DNA from: Triops longicaudatus
Taxonomy: Eukaryota > Arthropoda > Branchiopoda > Notostraca > Triopsidae
NCBI GenBank assembly: GCA_022885665.1
Contig: JAGQDJ010000202.1
Location: forward strand, 124,001 to 188,000
Length of the DNA stretch: 64,000 nt
Direction of reading: 5' to 3'
Shown here: in pieces, positions 1-12,585 of the stretch
Position numbering within the stretch: the stretch's first letter is position 1
Layout: every line of letters begins with the position of its first letter
Notes under the pieces: model-generated
The model's input: only the letters and a program-made list of their open reading frames with translations
Database searches by the model: none
What the model was told of the DNA's origin: nothing
Program-made: the position numbers and the translations under genes

Positions 1-177
1 TTACAATTTTATATATCCTCGATTAACCTTTACGTGTTTCGGTAAGGGTAAGCAAGTCCTTCCTTATCACATTCTTTTTGACGCTGATATGTGTCAATTT
101 ACCGTACAGAATCGATAAATTGTATTTCCAAAAAAATCTGCACCCAAAAAAAGAAGAAAGGACAGAAAGACAAAGTA

Positions 178-643
178 CAGTGATCCCCCCATTTACGCGG
201 TCTCGTTTTATGCGGTTTCACATTTACGCGGTCTGAAATCTGGTAAATATTTGCTAAAGATTGCATAAAACTTGGCGCTATGACTCAAAATTACGTAAGA
301 ATAAATACTTCGTGCTCTAAATAGCGAAACTTCAAAGCACTAAAGCAGATTCGCTCTAGCGAGTCATGTCGAATTGGTAACATTTAACTTCTGTGATTTG
401 CAATATTCTTTGAAGACTTTTAGAAACGTTTAAATTTTAAAAAATGCTCCGATATTACCGTTAACCCTTTCTATACACTTAGATTAAAATTAGATTTATT
501 TGCCATTTTTTAAAATTTCTGAGAGCATGGAACGCATCCATATCTCATCCCTATCTTACATGTATAACATGACTCAGTTTACGCGTTTCCGCTTAAGCGC
601 TATTTTCGCGGAACCAATTTACCGCGTAAATGTGGGATCAGTG
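178..643. mobile_element. Short TA-flanked DNA transposon (MITE), Tc1/mariner-Tigger-like
   Basis: The ends are inverted repeats of about 23 bp. The left end reads CAGTGATCCC followed by CATTTACGCGG. The right end, reverse complemented, reads CACTGATCCCACATTTACGCGG. TA dinucleotides at 176-177 and 644-645 bracket the element, as expected of a Tc1/mariner-superfamily target duplication. The 466 bp interior has further degenerate copies of the ACGCGG motif near both ends and no credible transposase frame, so it is non-autonomous. The CAGTGATCC terminus resembles pogo/Tigger elements; the family assignment is inference. Confidence 0.75.
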
Positions 644-962
644 TATAGTCCGTTAGCGACGTCCAAATTCATCTTGGGACATCGCAAAAATATAACGTTT
701 TACTGACCCAAACGGTGCCAAATATATGGACACGCTTATACTGCACTAATTTACGACACGTAAATCTGAACGCTCTACAGCAGTTTTCTTTGTTGACTGA
801 CTGAGGTAATCGCATAGCCCATTAACGAACTTCGTTCTTACCTTTCAACAGACCAGAAGCAGTAGCAAAGCTATTGCTAGCTCATACGTTCACATTCAAT
901 AGAGTAAAAAAGCAAATAGTTTTACAGAACAAATAATGCTATTCAATCAGTGTTCTGGTGAA

Positions 963-1064
963 ATGAATTCGGTGTGTTATATTTGTCAAGATTTTCTTTC
1001 GAAGTCGGGTACTCCTGTCTCCACCAAATGCGGCCGTACATTTCACGAGCTTTGTCTTCTTTAA
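963..1064 (+). pseudogene. Isolated N-terminal half of a RING finger
   Basis: A 33-codon frame starting at ATG 963 encodes CYIC, then about 13 residues, then KCGRTFHELC. This matches the first half of a RING finger (C-x2-C, C-x-R-x-F-H-x2-C), as in TRAIP-like ubiquitin ligases. A stop follows directly. No second half (C-x2-C with a CPxCR-like motif) was found in the following 300 bases, and no convincing splice donor precedes the stop. It is either a truncated relic or a first exon whose partner was not found. Confidence 0.35.
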
Positions 1065-1311
1065 TGGCTCGAAACGTAACATTAAATTTTACTCGCACGC
1101 AACAAATGTATCAATATAGCTCTTAATTAAGTCGAAAACTTGTTCGCGGTACAGAACTAGAATACTAGCCAAGGATTTGAGAAGATTATTTTATGATGAG
1201 AAATTTTCAGCGAAAACGTACCACATAATCTGATAGTTCTCATATGATTGCTTGGGGGAAAAATCCCATTGTTGGAGAAAACCAAAACAAATTATCCCAC
1301 GTAACCTATCT

Positions 1312-1317
1312 TTTATT
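1312..1317 (-). terminator. Poly(A) signal of UFL1
   Basis: AATAAA on the minus strand, about 55 nt beyond the UFL1 stop codon. Position and perfect hexamer support use as its 3'-end signal. Confidence 0.6.
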
Positions 1318-1372
1318 TATCCACAACCGAAACAGCGGAGCGTCTTTTGGGTTTTAACCAGACACATTAACT

Positions 1373-4300
1373 TTAACTTTCATCAGTCTTAGACTTCTTG
1401 AAGGTAATCGCGATTTCCTTTAACTTGGGCAACAACTCATCCAACTGTTGCTGGGTTTCTTGTTTCTCCTCTTCTTTCGTTTGTTTTAATTGCTGGATCA
1501 CCAATCCTATCAAATTCGAAGAGAAGACTTTGGTTACTAAGTACGAGAGATGGCAATTATAAACCTTGGCATTTGCTGAGAAGATCGGCCATTTCGCTTG
1601 GCAACTGCGGTTGCAGAAAACCTAAAATTTGGGGTACAAATCTCCCCGATGCATGCAGCACACACCCAGTTACAGTGTGGAACAACAATAATGCCACAAC
1701 ATGCAACGTTAATGCTGCATCTTGCGCTTCACTGAGCTGCTCTAGTAAAGATTGTCGCTGTAACTGAGTCACATTCCTAATAAACCAAAAATTAAATCGG
1801 TGCACTTCGAATTATTAGTTTTGACCAACTTCTCCTTCTTCCGGTCCACTTTCTTAAGCAATACTCCGCAAGCATTCAATGCTGCGTCCGATAAAGTCAA
1901 AAATTCTTCGATGCTCGATGAGCCAGTAGCTTTGTTCAAGGCTAACAACGATCCTTTAACATCCTCACTGCACTGACCAATTAATTTCGCTCTAGCCTAA
2001 AAAGCAGTTCATAATTATCGTTGTCTTTGCAAAACTGTTCTCAGTTTTGAAAGAAAATCTTGATGCTAATACATAACAAAACAATTAATTACTTCGAGTG
2101 TATATTCTTTGGATGTGTCGATGTTAGATCCTTCTTGGACAGCGTACGCCAAAAGTTCCATGACAAGCTCACCGCCCAGCGTTTTCAATGCATGTTTGGC
2201 TAATTGCTGCTGCAAGTCCATAGTCGGGAATTGCTTCGAAGCCTTGTCCGCTTGCGTTAAGTTCGTAATTAAATTCTGGACTTTGTCCTGCAAATCTCCA
2301 TGAGATTTGCGCTTGTCAGTTGCAGCAGAAGCCAGCAATGCTTGGAACGCTAAGCGAGCTTCTTCACGCAGTACTAAAGTTAACGGACGTTGTAACATTT
2401 CCGCTAGCTCTTGGATTATCTCTTCAGATGCATCTTTTAAAGAAACATCCTGGCGTAAAACTCGTACAAGCTCCCCAACGGACATAAATTCCAGTTCGGT
2501 GGGTTTCGAAACTACGGATGAGGAATCCTCTCCGTCGGAATCCCAATCATCACCTTTTCCTTTCAAGTACTTTTTCTTTGTCGATTTGGTTTTCGTCTCA
2601 CGGCCCTGGAGGTGTACATTCCAAAAATGTCATGTAAACGCTGTGTAAATAAAACTTGCAGGACAGTACCTGAGTTCCACCGCCAGATTTTCCTTCGACT
2701 GCTTTTTTACGCCGTTCTTCTTTTTTGTCTTTTTTGCCTTCATTGGCGTCGGTCTGCCCTTTTCCAGACGTACGGCTGTCCGCTTGAGCTTGCAAATAAG
2801 CTCCAGAATCAACCAGCTAGGGAAAGACGTTCAAAAATTAAGTAAAACTTGTAATATTTTCTTTTTTATATACAATTGAGTACCTGTTTAGCCTTCTCAC
2901 GAATACGAGTCTCGAAAGACTTCTTCAACTGTTGCACATAGGCATCGCTGACAAGAACAGTTTCAGCTAGAATGATAGCTCCACTGCTAGATTTATTGTC
3001 CTTTTTGCGAATTGTCAAAGCTTCTTGCAGCAACTCTAAGACATCGGCCGGTCCGAAAACACTGGGGAGCAATGGCTAGAAAGATACAAATATGATATAA
3101 ATTGTAGTTGATTTATACTCAAATTTCACTTTTATATTTCAATTTAAATTATATTTGTTTCAATATATTTATAGTTAAATTATATTTAGTAAGTTTATAC
3201 TATAAGAAAAATCAAGAATAAACTTACCGCAAGGTCCACCCAAGTACCAGAAGCTAGCACCTCCTCCACACTGGAATCTACTTGACTTTTAATCGCTTGA
3301 CCCACGCAACAAGACTCCAAGAATGTTAAGGAATCATCTTTGAATCTTTTTCGTAAATAAGTTTTAGCGTCGCTAATTCCCAGCCTCGAAAGAGCGTCAT
3401 ATTCTAAGGTACAGTTTTCATTCCATTAGGTACCCTTGCTTCAACTTCTTGAAGTATTTGTATTTTACCCAAGTATCCGTTTTGTTTGAAAAAGCTATCA
3501 ATCCATTCGCTTTGGGATTTGGAATGAATAGTCGGAATATAAGTAGCTTTCGATGCCTGTCGCCCGCCGGTGATGCTTGCTGATAGTCTACCAAGTGCTA
3601 TTAATTCCTCAGCAAAATCTGAAAAAAGTAGAACGAATTTTACTCGGACGTGTATTCACTTATTTTATAACTTAAATCTGAATTTTAAAGGCTCCAATTG
3701 TATACTGTCATTTAACCATTAAAAAGCGTCACGTACAAGACTATTACGTATACGTCCAAGCTACTAGAACCTTGTACTTACTGAAAAACAGTCGTTCTGG
3801 GAAGTTGAAGGCCGAAATAATGGTTGACACTGGTGTAGGCTTCGTAATGGCTGTCAATGCACCCCTAATGCGGGCTTTATTGCGGGCTAAAAATCCCTCC
3901 GTGAAAATCAGGCGACTATCAGTTTTATCCTGTTGTCCTTGAATAATCGAGCCCCAACGAGCTGACAAATGCTAGAAGAAAATATTGTTTCTTGGTGTAA
4001 TTTTAAGCCAAGCTTGTTATCCATACTTCTTGCAAGAATTCGGCAGGGAAATCGTATTGTTTCGTTAAATCGGATATGTTAATTTGACCTTGCTGCTGTA
4101 ATGTTTCGTTCACTTCCTCGGCTAAGCGATCCAAGTACGTCGAGTCAACCAACTGTCCCAACACGAGATGTACATCGGGTTCGTTACGTGCAAGATCTGT
4201 GGCACGTGCTTCTATGGCACTGATTCCCACGTTCAGAATGGGCACAAGCTCGTTTAAGCTTATGCGACCTTTTATTTAACAAAAATGACACATTAGTTTT

Positions 4301-4609
4301 CTAAAAAGCTGAATACTTGTCTGACCTCCGTGAAGAAATAATTCGTCGCGTATTTCTCGAGACAATTGTTGCGGTGTAATGTATTCCTTGCCATCGGTAG
4401 TAAAATAAACGTCAAGAAGTTTTAGCTGCAACAACTTGCTCATAATCTCAACACAGTTACGCTCCGATAACCTAGGTAAATTAGAATTACGGTACCGTTT
4501 TTTAAATACTGAGAAAAATAGTTAATTACTTTTGGGTTGTACTGCTGAGCTGAGCAAGCCGAAAGTCAGCTGCTAGCCGTTTTACTTCTTCCCAGTCTGA
4601 CGAAGCCAT
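1373..4609 (-). CDS. UFL1: E3 UFM1-protein ligase 1
   Basis: UFL1 transfers UFM1 to substrates at the ER, acting with UFC1 and DDRGK1, in ribosome and ER quality control. Twelve exons join in phase: 4530-4609, 4326-4471, 4027-4268, 3782-3971, 3469-3618, 3228-3403, 2884-3075, 2670-2816, 2093-2605, 1830-1996, 1565-1776 and 1373-1506, giving 782 residues against 794 in human. The N-terminus MASSDWEEVKRLAADF is the family's conserved start. Further family landmarks are LSERNC, GKEYITPQQLS, LVLGQLVD, YLDRLAEEVNE, KARIRGALTAITKP, SFFKQNGYLEYDALSRLGI, CCVGQ, SGTWVDLAPLLPS, a lysine-rich KKDKKEERRKKAVEG linker and HASGRFVPQI. Introns are short (53 nt before exon 11, 65 nt before exon 6). All catalytic-core segments are intact and no break was seen. 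Confidence 0.97.
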
Positions 4610-6310
4610 TTTTAGTTTCTCCCGTCAATTCAACTGATGGATACTAAGTAGGTCCGAATGAACATATGGTCCATTTGTTTATGTTGCCATCAACACAAAA
4701 CAGTAATAAGAAAGGTTGGCTCATTGGGGAACGTTCCATTTTCATTTCAACCCTGTTACGTCACGAAGAACTCAGTTGTAAACAACCAATCCTATGCGCG
4801 GCAAAAGGTATGGCGGCAAATAGGAAAAGCACACAAATCTCGCTGTGGATAAATAACGTGAGCGCATAAAGACAGTTACAGTGGTCAGTTAAGGCACATT
4901 AAAAGTAAACAAGTAATCGGAAATTCTATGGAGAGTTGCAGACCATTATAACAAATCACAATATTATTATGAACTCGTAAGTAGACTACTAAATGCAATT
5001 ATTTGGTTGTGTGGTAGCCTATTTACTGTCTTGTAAGTTTGAAAGTGTGAACATTTTTATATTTAACTTTTTCTTTCGTTTATAATATTAGTTATAATTA
5101 CGTAGGAACATTACGTCTCAGCAAAGCAAGCTTGAAATTACATCGAATCTCTTGTAGAATGAATTTGGGCTTTAATTTCTATTGTTTATATTGGCTTGAC
5201 TAGAAGCCCATTAATTGCATTGCCGCGAATTTCGTTTCTTTTAACAAATTTGTTTTCAATGGTGAGAAATTGAATAACTGAGAGCTGAATATTTCTTTTG
5301 TTTCCAAAATGTATTAAAACCCTGTTGTGCATCTTATAATACGAAATAACTTCGTCTACATGTGAATAGGGATCTTTTGCAATAATCTCTGACTCCAGAA
5401 TACTGCAACATTCTTAAATTCTCGAAAGGTCCTATGACCAAAGAAAACTAAAACGTTTCACCGTTTACTCCAAACCAATTAAGCCAATTAGCTCAGTTTA
5501 CGTTTAGTCGCCAAGTTAACAATGAGGCAAACATCAGTCCAAAAGAAAACAATGCTACATAAACAACTTACGTACATTTGAATACTGTCCTTCCGATTAC
5601 GAGCCTATTCAAATAAACGGGTTGCAATTTTTATTAAATGAACCCAGTCTTCTGTGTGTGTTTTTGTTTATTTATTTTTTCAGGAGAAAAATACGCCATA
5701 CCCATTTTAATTCAGCACAGCATTTTGTGTTAGAAATGATCTTACGATTGTAACGACTTACAACCATAGGTAACCGTTTCTGTTCAGTGGTAACACGGAA
5801 ATAATATAGGGGAAATTTTGTGTTCGAGACTAGCGTAAGTTTTATTAAACACGATGGAATCTTAGCGATAGAAGCACTTGTTGTGCTTAGTATAACAGAG
5901 GTAGTTGTTAAGAAATGCCATAAAATTCCTAAGAAAGTCAATGAATGCAGACTATGCTCTAACAAATATCCGACCATAAACTTTCTTTTTTTTTGTTTCA
6001 ATGTCAACCGAAAATTTGTGTTATATATACACATTGGAATGTTTGCAGTCATACAATAGCGAGGTAGATGAACGATCCTACACGAGTATTGGGAGAATAC
6101 AGTCTGGCACTGGGTTGAACGTACAATACTTACAATGAGACATTCTTGACGAGCATTTTTTCCAGTATATACATAAGTTCATACTGTGTTCAAAATCTTT
6201 GAACATCCAAATGACTATTAGCTGCATCTGAGAAGGGAAATCAAGAGAGAGTTAAACACCTGAGATCCTACTAATTCCTGGCGTTCTTCCGTGTCACGAA
6301 TGCCGAGTCG
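4610..6310. other. Intergenic, UFL1 5' side to NOTUM 3' side
   Basis: About 1.7 kb separating the UFL1 start from the NOTUM stop. It must hold the UFL1 promoter and the NOTUM 3' UTR. Overlapping opposite-strand open frames at 5672-6059 match no family I recognise and lack supporting splice or codon signals, so I do not call a gene. Confidence 0.5.
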
Positions 6311-8855
6311 CTAGGTAGCTTGCTGCGTCAGCAGATGGAGAAGCAGGTCATGATCCATGTTTGTCAAAGTATGTAAGTCAATACCCAACGCGTTTGCAAC
6401 GCTTGACATATCGAGTCCAAAGGATTTTAGTAGTTGAATGAAGTCCATTTCTTCTCCTAAGAACCGGAGGCAAAATTTCGTCATAGGAATTAAATGTGTA
6501 AATTGAGTAAATACGACTGCATGAACGATCAACGATCTGCATCGACGTTTCAGTCTTCTACTCACCTGTTAATGGATTATGCAGTTTTGGACATCCTCTA
6601 TTACATTGTGGCCATGAACAGTGGTCAATGGCCCGGCTTTGACACACAGACTCCACAGACCGCCTGGCGCGCTCGCTTGCCGTTTTATTCTTTTTATTCC
6701 CTTTTCCGTGACCGCGCTTCGGTTTGGGAACTTTAACTTTGTCGGTAGCAGCGCGTTTGCGTACAGGCTCCTCTCCTGTGTCTGCGACTTTCTTGTTACC
6801 ACCTTTGCTTCGAGGTCGGTTCTTCCTTCGACTATTGTCTTTTTGCTTCTTGCGATCGGCCCTTCCTAGGGAGGACGAGTTATGTCCTTTCTCCGACAAA
6901 GGTACCACAACTCTTTCCGCGTTGGATGCGTTATTTCGCTGTTGATTTGTCGACCCTGACTTGACAAGCTTCCTCGCCGGTTTGGAGATAGCCGTCGAAC
7001 CGGGTTCGTCGGACAGCAGGACGGTCGTTACATGACTAGAGTACAGGCATTAAAAACCCAAACGATAGCTTAAGTCAGAATAGCGCCTTACTTCGTCTCC
7101 TTGTTCTTTAGTTTATGGTTATGTCGTATGTGCGGACCCTGGTCAAAGTACCCTTGTTCATCGCTAGTGTGAGACGGTGAGCGGAGTTCCCAGCAGCGCA
7201 GAGCCTGGGGTAAACCCACGCTGCCAACCCTGAAATTCTGCCAGTCGCGGTTGGTTAGGACGGTGTGCGATATGCATGACGGCGCGAACACCGCCGACAC
7301 GTTTTCTAAGGATTGGCGCAGCTGGTCGCCCACTTTGTGTATATAATCCCATTGCTGCTTAGTGATTGGAGGTCCGACGTTCCCGGCCGTAATCTGAGCC
7401 TCGTCGAACAACCATTGAAATACGAACAACGAAGCTGTTTAGGGACGAGTAGAGATAAAGAGAAAAAAGCTCCAGATTTAGTTACCGTGAGACCTGAGTT
7501 TTTCGTTTTTGAAAAAAAAAGCTCAACTTACTTTTCATGGTCCTGTGGATATGGTGACCAAAATAACACTTCCAGGGTTGGCTTGCGTGCTCTTTGACGC
7601 AAGTTTCTGGTAATTGGGCCTGCCATAACTTGTAACCTAACTGGACTGCAGTAGAAGGCGAACATCGCTGTGGATCAACGCAATCCACGGGAGCAAACGG
7701 AGCGTGGTCTAAGAACCAGCCCGAATCAGATACCCCTCTGATGTCCGCCTTGCTACCCCAAGATCTCAACAATTCCACTGCTTTGTCCAAGTTCAGGAGA
7801 ATGCCAATACCGCCCGCACTGGAGAAAGTGCAATTATGACCATCTTGATGCTAATCTTTCAACAAAAAGAGACCCTTTACCTGCTTCCAGTTAAGAAAAT
7901 CTTGGACGCATTGCTCATACCCTGGAGCTGCAAATCCCGCAAAACTTCTTGCAGAATAATTGCTCCCATGAAAGCAAACCGGGTGCCGCTGCCCTGGGCG
8001 GCTGTACCGCTCCAAGAGTCGCTGGAGCAATAAGGGATATATCTGAAACGCAACCAGGTCGAAGTTAAGGGTTAGGGTTATAGAATGGCGAAATCTGAAG
8101 ATATTCGAGAGAGACTTCAATAGAATTTTGCTAATATGTGACACCAACAATCCAAGAAAAGTGTACCTTCACTTACACATGATTAGCGTTCCACCAGTAA
8201 GGGTTCTCTTCCGGGTCGGGTGATAACATTCCTCCCACTGTAGAAATGTAAAGGGAAAATACGTTCATATGGCATGCCGCCAGTGATGGGGTCATAAATT
8301 ACCTTGCTTGGCCGACGGCCAGGTAGACGATGTCATCAAATTTCTTAAACGGGTCCACCTCGCTTCGCAACTCCGTTTATCAAAGCAATACCACCCTCCT
8401 AAAATGATGTACTATAAATCAAGGTGTCACTCTAACCCGAAAAGTCCCCTGGCATTAAGAATATTACTGTACCGTCCAGAAAGATGATCCAACGACGACT
8501 TCCATATGATTTACGGATAAAATAGCTAAAAAAGAAAAACGCACGGTGGTTTACCACCTGAAGGGCTCAAAAATGAACGGATGTAAAAACTATTTACCCT
8601 GCTTGGGAACCATCGTTGCAGACTGCAGAAGGGTTCTGAAGAAAGACTCGGTGCAACGGTGGAGGCTCCTGCGAGTTGCACTTGGATAATGCCTGCTTTT
8701 ATGCAAATCATTAAAGAAGGTCTTTCGGACCATTAACGAGCTAGATATACTTGTTTAAATTGCTGCTTTAAGTCGCCTCGCCTGTCCACTACGTTACATT
8801 GTGTGTAACACACAAAAGCCATTAACAAGCTCGCTACGCGCATCCACATGGCCAT
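6311..8855 (-). CDS. NOTUM: Palmitoleoyl-protein carboxylesterase Notum (Wnt deacylase)
   Basis: Notum is a secreted alpha/beta hydrolase that removes palmitoleate from Wnt and so dampens Wnt signalling; it associates with glypicans. Ten in-phase exons: 8751-8855, 8598-8692, 8473-8525, 8303-8398, 8177-8237, 7881-8042, 7532-7818, 7092-7434, 6566-7035 and 6311-6456, giving 605 residues. Residues 1-20 look like a signal peptide (MRVASLLMAFVCYTQC). Conserved blocks follow: CNDGSQAGYF, GGWYCFD, EENPYWWNAN, PYCSSDSWSG, the nucleophile elbow GSSAGG with Ser191, DSGWFLD, QWLFDEAQ with Asp297, and SCISH with His343. Triad spacing (106 and 46) is close to human Ser232/Asp340/His389. A basic low-complexity insert of about 140-150 residues, mostly in exon 9, lies before the C-terminal cysteine block (DHCSWPQCNRGC). 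An acceptor-like TTTCTTTCTAG immediately before the ATG hints at a 5' UTR intron. Confidence 0.97.
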
Positions 8856-8986
8856 TCTAGAAAGAAATCATTCGATAGTACCCAACATTAACGACTATCA
8901 ACAATCTATAGCGTAAAGTACCATCATTATGAGCATAGTTTTCAACAGGAACGCTACACCCCTTACTTTGCGAAAGAAGTTTCGTC

Positions 8987-8989
<3 letters not shown>

Positions 8990-9024
<35 letters not shown>
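8990..9024. repeat. A35 homopolymer
   Basis: Thirty-five consecutive A residues about 135 bp upstream of the NOTUM start codon. It could be a retroposon tail, but no target duplication or recognisable body was found beside it. A T24 tract lies about 1 kb away at 10003. Confidence 0.9.
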
Positions 9025-9026
<2 letters not shown>

Positions 9027-9238
9027 AGAACTTGAGAAACGACATTGTCAAAGCCAAGAAAAATGGTCCAGGAATTCATTACCGCACTTTACAAATCGTT
9101 TGAAGTTCTCGTGTTACAAACTAAGCGCACATTTTGGCGGTTTCCTCTCGTTTAGGGCTCCGACACTCGAGTGAGGAATGCTAGCTTGCTTTATGGGTTC
9201 AATTCTATAGAAGTAACACTGCAACAAATTGTAAGGTC

Positions 9239-9329
9239 GCACGCTAATCGAATTAATTCTATCACATGCATTCCTGTGTTATTTGTACGCTAACCAATTA
9301 GTTGTGACACATGCATTCCTGTGATATTT
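9239..9329. repeat. 45-46 bp tandem duplication
   Basis: Two adjacent imperfect copies, 9239-9284 and 9285-9329. Both begin G[C/T]ACGCTAA and both contain CACATGCATTCCTGTG followed by [T/A]TATTTG. Divergence between the copies is modest. No function is evident. Confidence 0.8.
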
Positions 9330-10002
9330 GTTCGCCTTCAAATTTATGTCCGATCTTTGTCAACGACCTTTGTGAGAGGACTAGTGAACCAGCTCATCAC
9401 TAAGCATAATCAAGGTCTTTGCGAATTGCTCACGAGGCTGAGGAAATAAAAAGCAGTGGCGACGATTTCAAAGCAGGTTAGCAATTAAGGTGAATAAAAC
9501 CATTGGATGAGTCTCGTTGCTAACAACTTTCGTTATATGTCGGAGCTTGTTAAGAAGGCAATGGTCCGAAAATGAGGACGGTGACCAGGGTAACAATCTC
9601 AAGACTTTGAGTGCCGGTTACAAAGAAAGAAGCTTTAATTATCATGGGCAAGACCATGAGGGAAGTGGTAAGTGGGGTGAAAATGATAATTCTGACTTGC
9701 TATTAAACATTTCTGAATGCAAACGCGCAACGTGAAATTATAGCTCTTGATAAGCGGGTAGTTTTGTGAAACGAGAGGAAGAGAGAGAAAAAACGAAAAC
9801 CAAGGGAAGCTTATGATTAGTGCCGGCCTGGGTTCCTCGGCTACCGTATGACGCTAACCACGTGACTCCTCGTACTACAACCCTTCCCTAGTTTAGGGTT
9901 TGCTTGTACCGAAAAGCGTGTACCAGCAAGGTAACGTAAAAGGAGAAATTGTCACTGTAAACTATCTTTTTAATTATGGTGCTCTTTCTTTTTCTTTCTC
10001 TG

Positions 10003-10026
10003 TTTTTTTTTTTTTTTTTTTTTTTT
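10003..10026. repeat. T24 homopolymer
   Basis: A run of 24 T at the end of a longer pyrimidine-rich stretch. Confidence 0.85.
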
Positions 10027-11639
10027 GAAAAATTTGAAGTGTATCTATCGTCGTCGAATACGTACCTAATTTTCAGAAAGTGTCTCGAGTAATAATCCTG
10101 TAATGATCGATCACTTGGCTCGCATGGCCAGTTTCACTTATATGGTTCACTAACGTACACAGTTTCACACCTTCTCGTTGGCTGAGTCTAATAACTGTGA
10201 AGAAACAGTGCACAAATCCAACCATCTCCCACCAAACTGTAGGTTTGACTGTGTTGTAGTCGGAGCCGGACCAGCAACCTAGGCACCATAGCTTAGAGGC
10301 TGTGAAGTTCCCTGAAGACGTAAAGGACGGCGGCTCCTTTGATGTGGCATGAACCAAAGGTGGGTGGACGGGAGGGGAGTGAAAAGGTGGTTAGCAAAGG
10401 AAACGGTGATTTACCTTGATGAAGGCGAAAGAGGAGGTGGTTTGGTGCGGGGAATGGAAAGTCCTATTAGAGAAGACGAACTTAAAGGAGTGTATACAGA
10501 TGGGCACAAGAGGGGAAAAGGTCCATATTGGGGAGGAAAAAGACGTCAAATTAGAATGACACCGAAGAAAAAGACAGGGCTCATCTTTTAAGCTTTGATG
10601 GTCTTTTATGCCTAGTTAATTGGGGGAAAAGGCGAGGCGTTTTAGAAGGGTTCAGGAAACGTTCGCTGTCCACATCTCAAAACTCCCTACACACAGTTCG
10701 TGGTGTACGGGATTTGGGGTGGTTAAATCTTCAATTTTCTCTGCACCCAATGTTAAATGTATACTCATGAAAAAAAAAACACTTCTCCTTATAGAAAATG
10801 CTTGGTCTAATTCTTCGTTGTGTGGGCCAAGAGCAGAACAAGCCCAACCGGCTGTAATTCAGAAGTTATGCCGTCATTGGCATTCGAAAACCTCCGTTTT
10901 TCCCAGCTGAAAGTCCTCTTCTAACCGGCGCGTTTTAGCAGCGAGCCAACTCATCAAAGGCAGCAGGCTCTTGGCCTTTATCCGTTTCAGGAATGGACAC
11001 AAAAAACGGTGCCAAGATTTACGGCGCCGGCAACGCTGCGGAGCTGGCGCCGTTCGTTACGGGGTGATGGAGTTGTCCGAGCAGACCAAGGCGTAGTTAT
11101 AAGCGTTGTGTAGTACCTACTTACCTAACGAAAACGTTTTGCGCCGCGCTCAGTCGCAATAACAAATAAAAGCGACGTTTGTGATCATTAGCACTGCGGT
11201 GTATATCCTGTGATGCAATGAAATCCGTCTTCGGCGATTTTTGTTTCCTTCAAGTCTTTTTTTCGCGCGGGGAAAGGGGGAGAAAATGAATATCATGACG
11301 ATTAGGAGTCGTGGATCTTCTTGCAAGCTGCTGCTGCACTAGCAGCAGCTTTTCCTACCAACGATGTCAAGAAAACATTTTCCCTTGAGAGCAAGCTTCT
11401 CCTGAAAGAAAGGCCCATCTGGGGTAGCCCTTGGAACCTTTTTCGTATTGCTGAAAAGACTTTTGAAATCCATTGGACATGGCGGCTTCCGTAGCGTCTG
11501 TGCACCCTTGCCGCCTGTCACTCAGGCGATAAGTACACCTTTTAGCCTTTCATCGAACCTTCCAATCCACCCCCGCCTAACGGCCCATTTTCGTAGTCGC
11601 AGGTGTGCAGGGCCCAAACCAAAGAGGTGTTTCGGTTAA

Positions 11640-11653
11640 GGGGGGGGGGGGGG
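11640..11653. repeat. G14 homopolymer
   Basis: A run of 14 G. It is one of five long G or C runs in the window (11640, 12575, 23519, 29583, 40862), the kind of tract that is hard to sequence accurately. Confidence 0.85.
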
Positions 11654-12570
11654 CGCCAAGGGAGTAAAAAGGATCATTTTACACGCCAACTCCCGCAATT
11701 GAAGGAATATTCCCAATCCTTTTCCAAGGCAACGGTGGGCGCTATTTGACTGTGAACCTAAACAAAGAAAGTCTTCATTGAACGATTATGGTAGGCGCGT
11801 GAGAAAGAGGTGGCTTTAGGTCGGCCATGTGTTGTTGTTCTCACTGGGTTGTTCCCCCCTTTGGTGCAGGTAGGATCGTCAACTGGATCGGAGTCACCTA
11901 TACAAGGACATCCCAGGCAAAATGCGCCTAGCTTTCAACAGTTTGAACAACTTCTGCTCTCAAATAGGAAGCATGTCAGGAGTTGTGTTGGAGCATTCCA
12001 AAACTACGTCACTGCATCGTTGAATTGAAAAGTAAGGCGCGGCAATGTTTCTAACACGGGCAAAACTCATTTCAACCACATAGCGTGTCGCTACCTATAA
12101 AATTTACTGCAACTCTTAATTCTGAACAGCATATACATCGCCTGGCCTAATGGTAACTGCGTTCGAGTTTGGGTTCGTACCGTGTGTCGGCTAGATCAAA
12201 GCTGCCGCTTGTTTACATAATAGTGGATTGCGGTCGTGGACAAACAAGCCGCTATTTAGCCAAAGGCAATCTCCCCGCCTCTATACACACTTTACACATG
12301 CATCTTCATAGAACCAATGAAAAAGAACCTCTGTGTTCCCTTTTCAGCAACCCAACGTTTTTCCTAGATTGGTTTTTCGTATACAAGGTTACGAGTAAAG
12401 AGACGAGAAATCGCCCGGCTTCTTGAAAAGAGGTTCCTGCATACAAAAGACCGACACGCAGCCCCTTTTTTAGAAAAACCATGCATAGTCTGCCAAAACG
12501 CTATTATATAGACATGGAAAGCAATATATTATACTTTACCCATTCCCTGTTCAAACCAGAAATCGATGTG

Positions 12571-12585
12571 GGGNCCCCCCCCCCC
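12571..12585. repeat. GGG-N-C11 tract with an ambiguous base
   Basis: Three G, an undetermined base at 12574, then eleven C. It marks an assembly or polishing problem at a G/C homopolymer. A reading frame that runs through it should not be trusted. Confidence 0.9.

Noticed and set aside
8060..8080. Telomere-like GGGTTAGGGTTA
   Set aside because: Only about two units, within a NOTUM intron; no array.
9517..10910. Open frames of 70-96 codons in the 9-11 kb interval
   Set aside because: They show no recognisable motifs or phase-matched neighbours, and strong overlap with frames on the other strand.
12130..12190. tRNA-like A-box and B-box (TGGCCTAATGG, GGGTTCGTACC)
   Set aside because: The boxes are about 33 nt apart, too close for a tRNA, and no acceptor stem pairs. 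It is at most a SINE-like relic.
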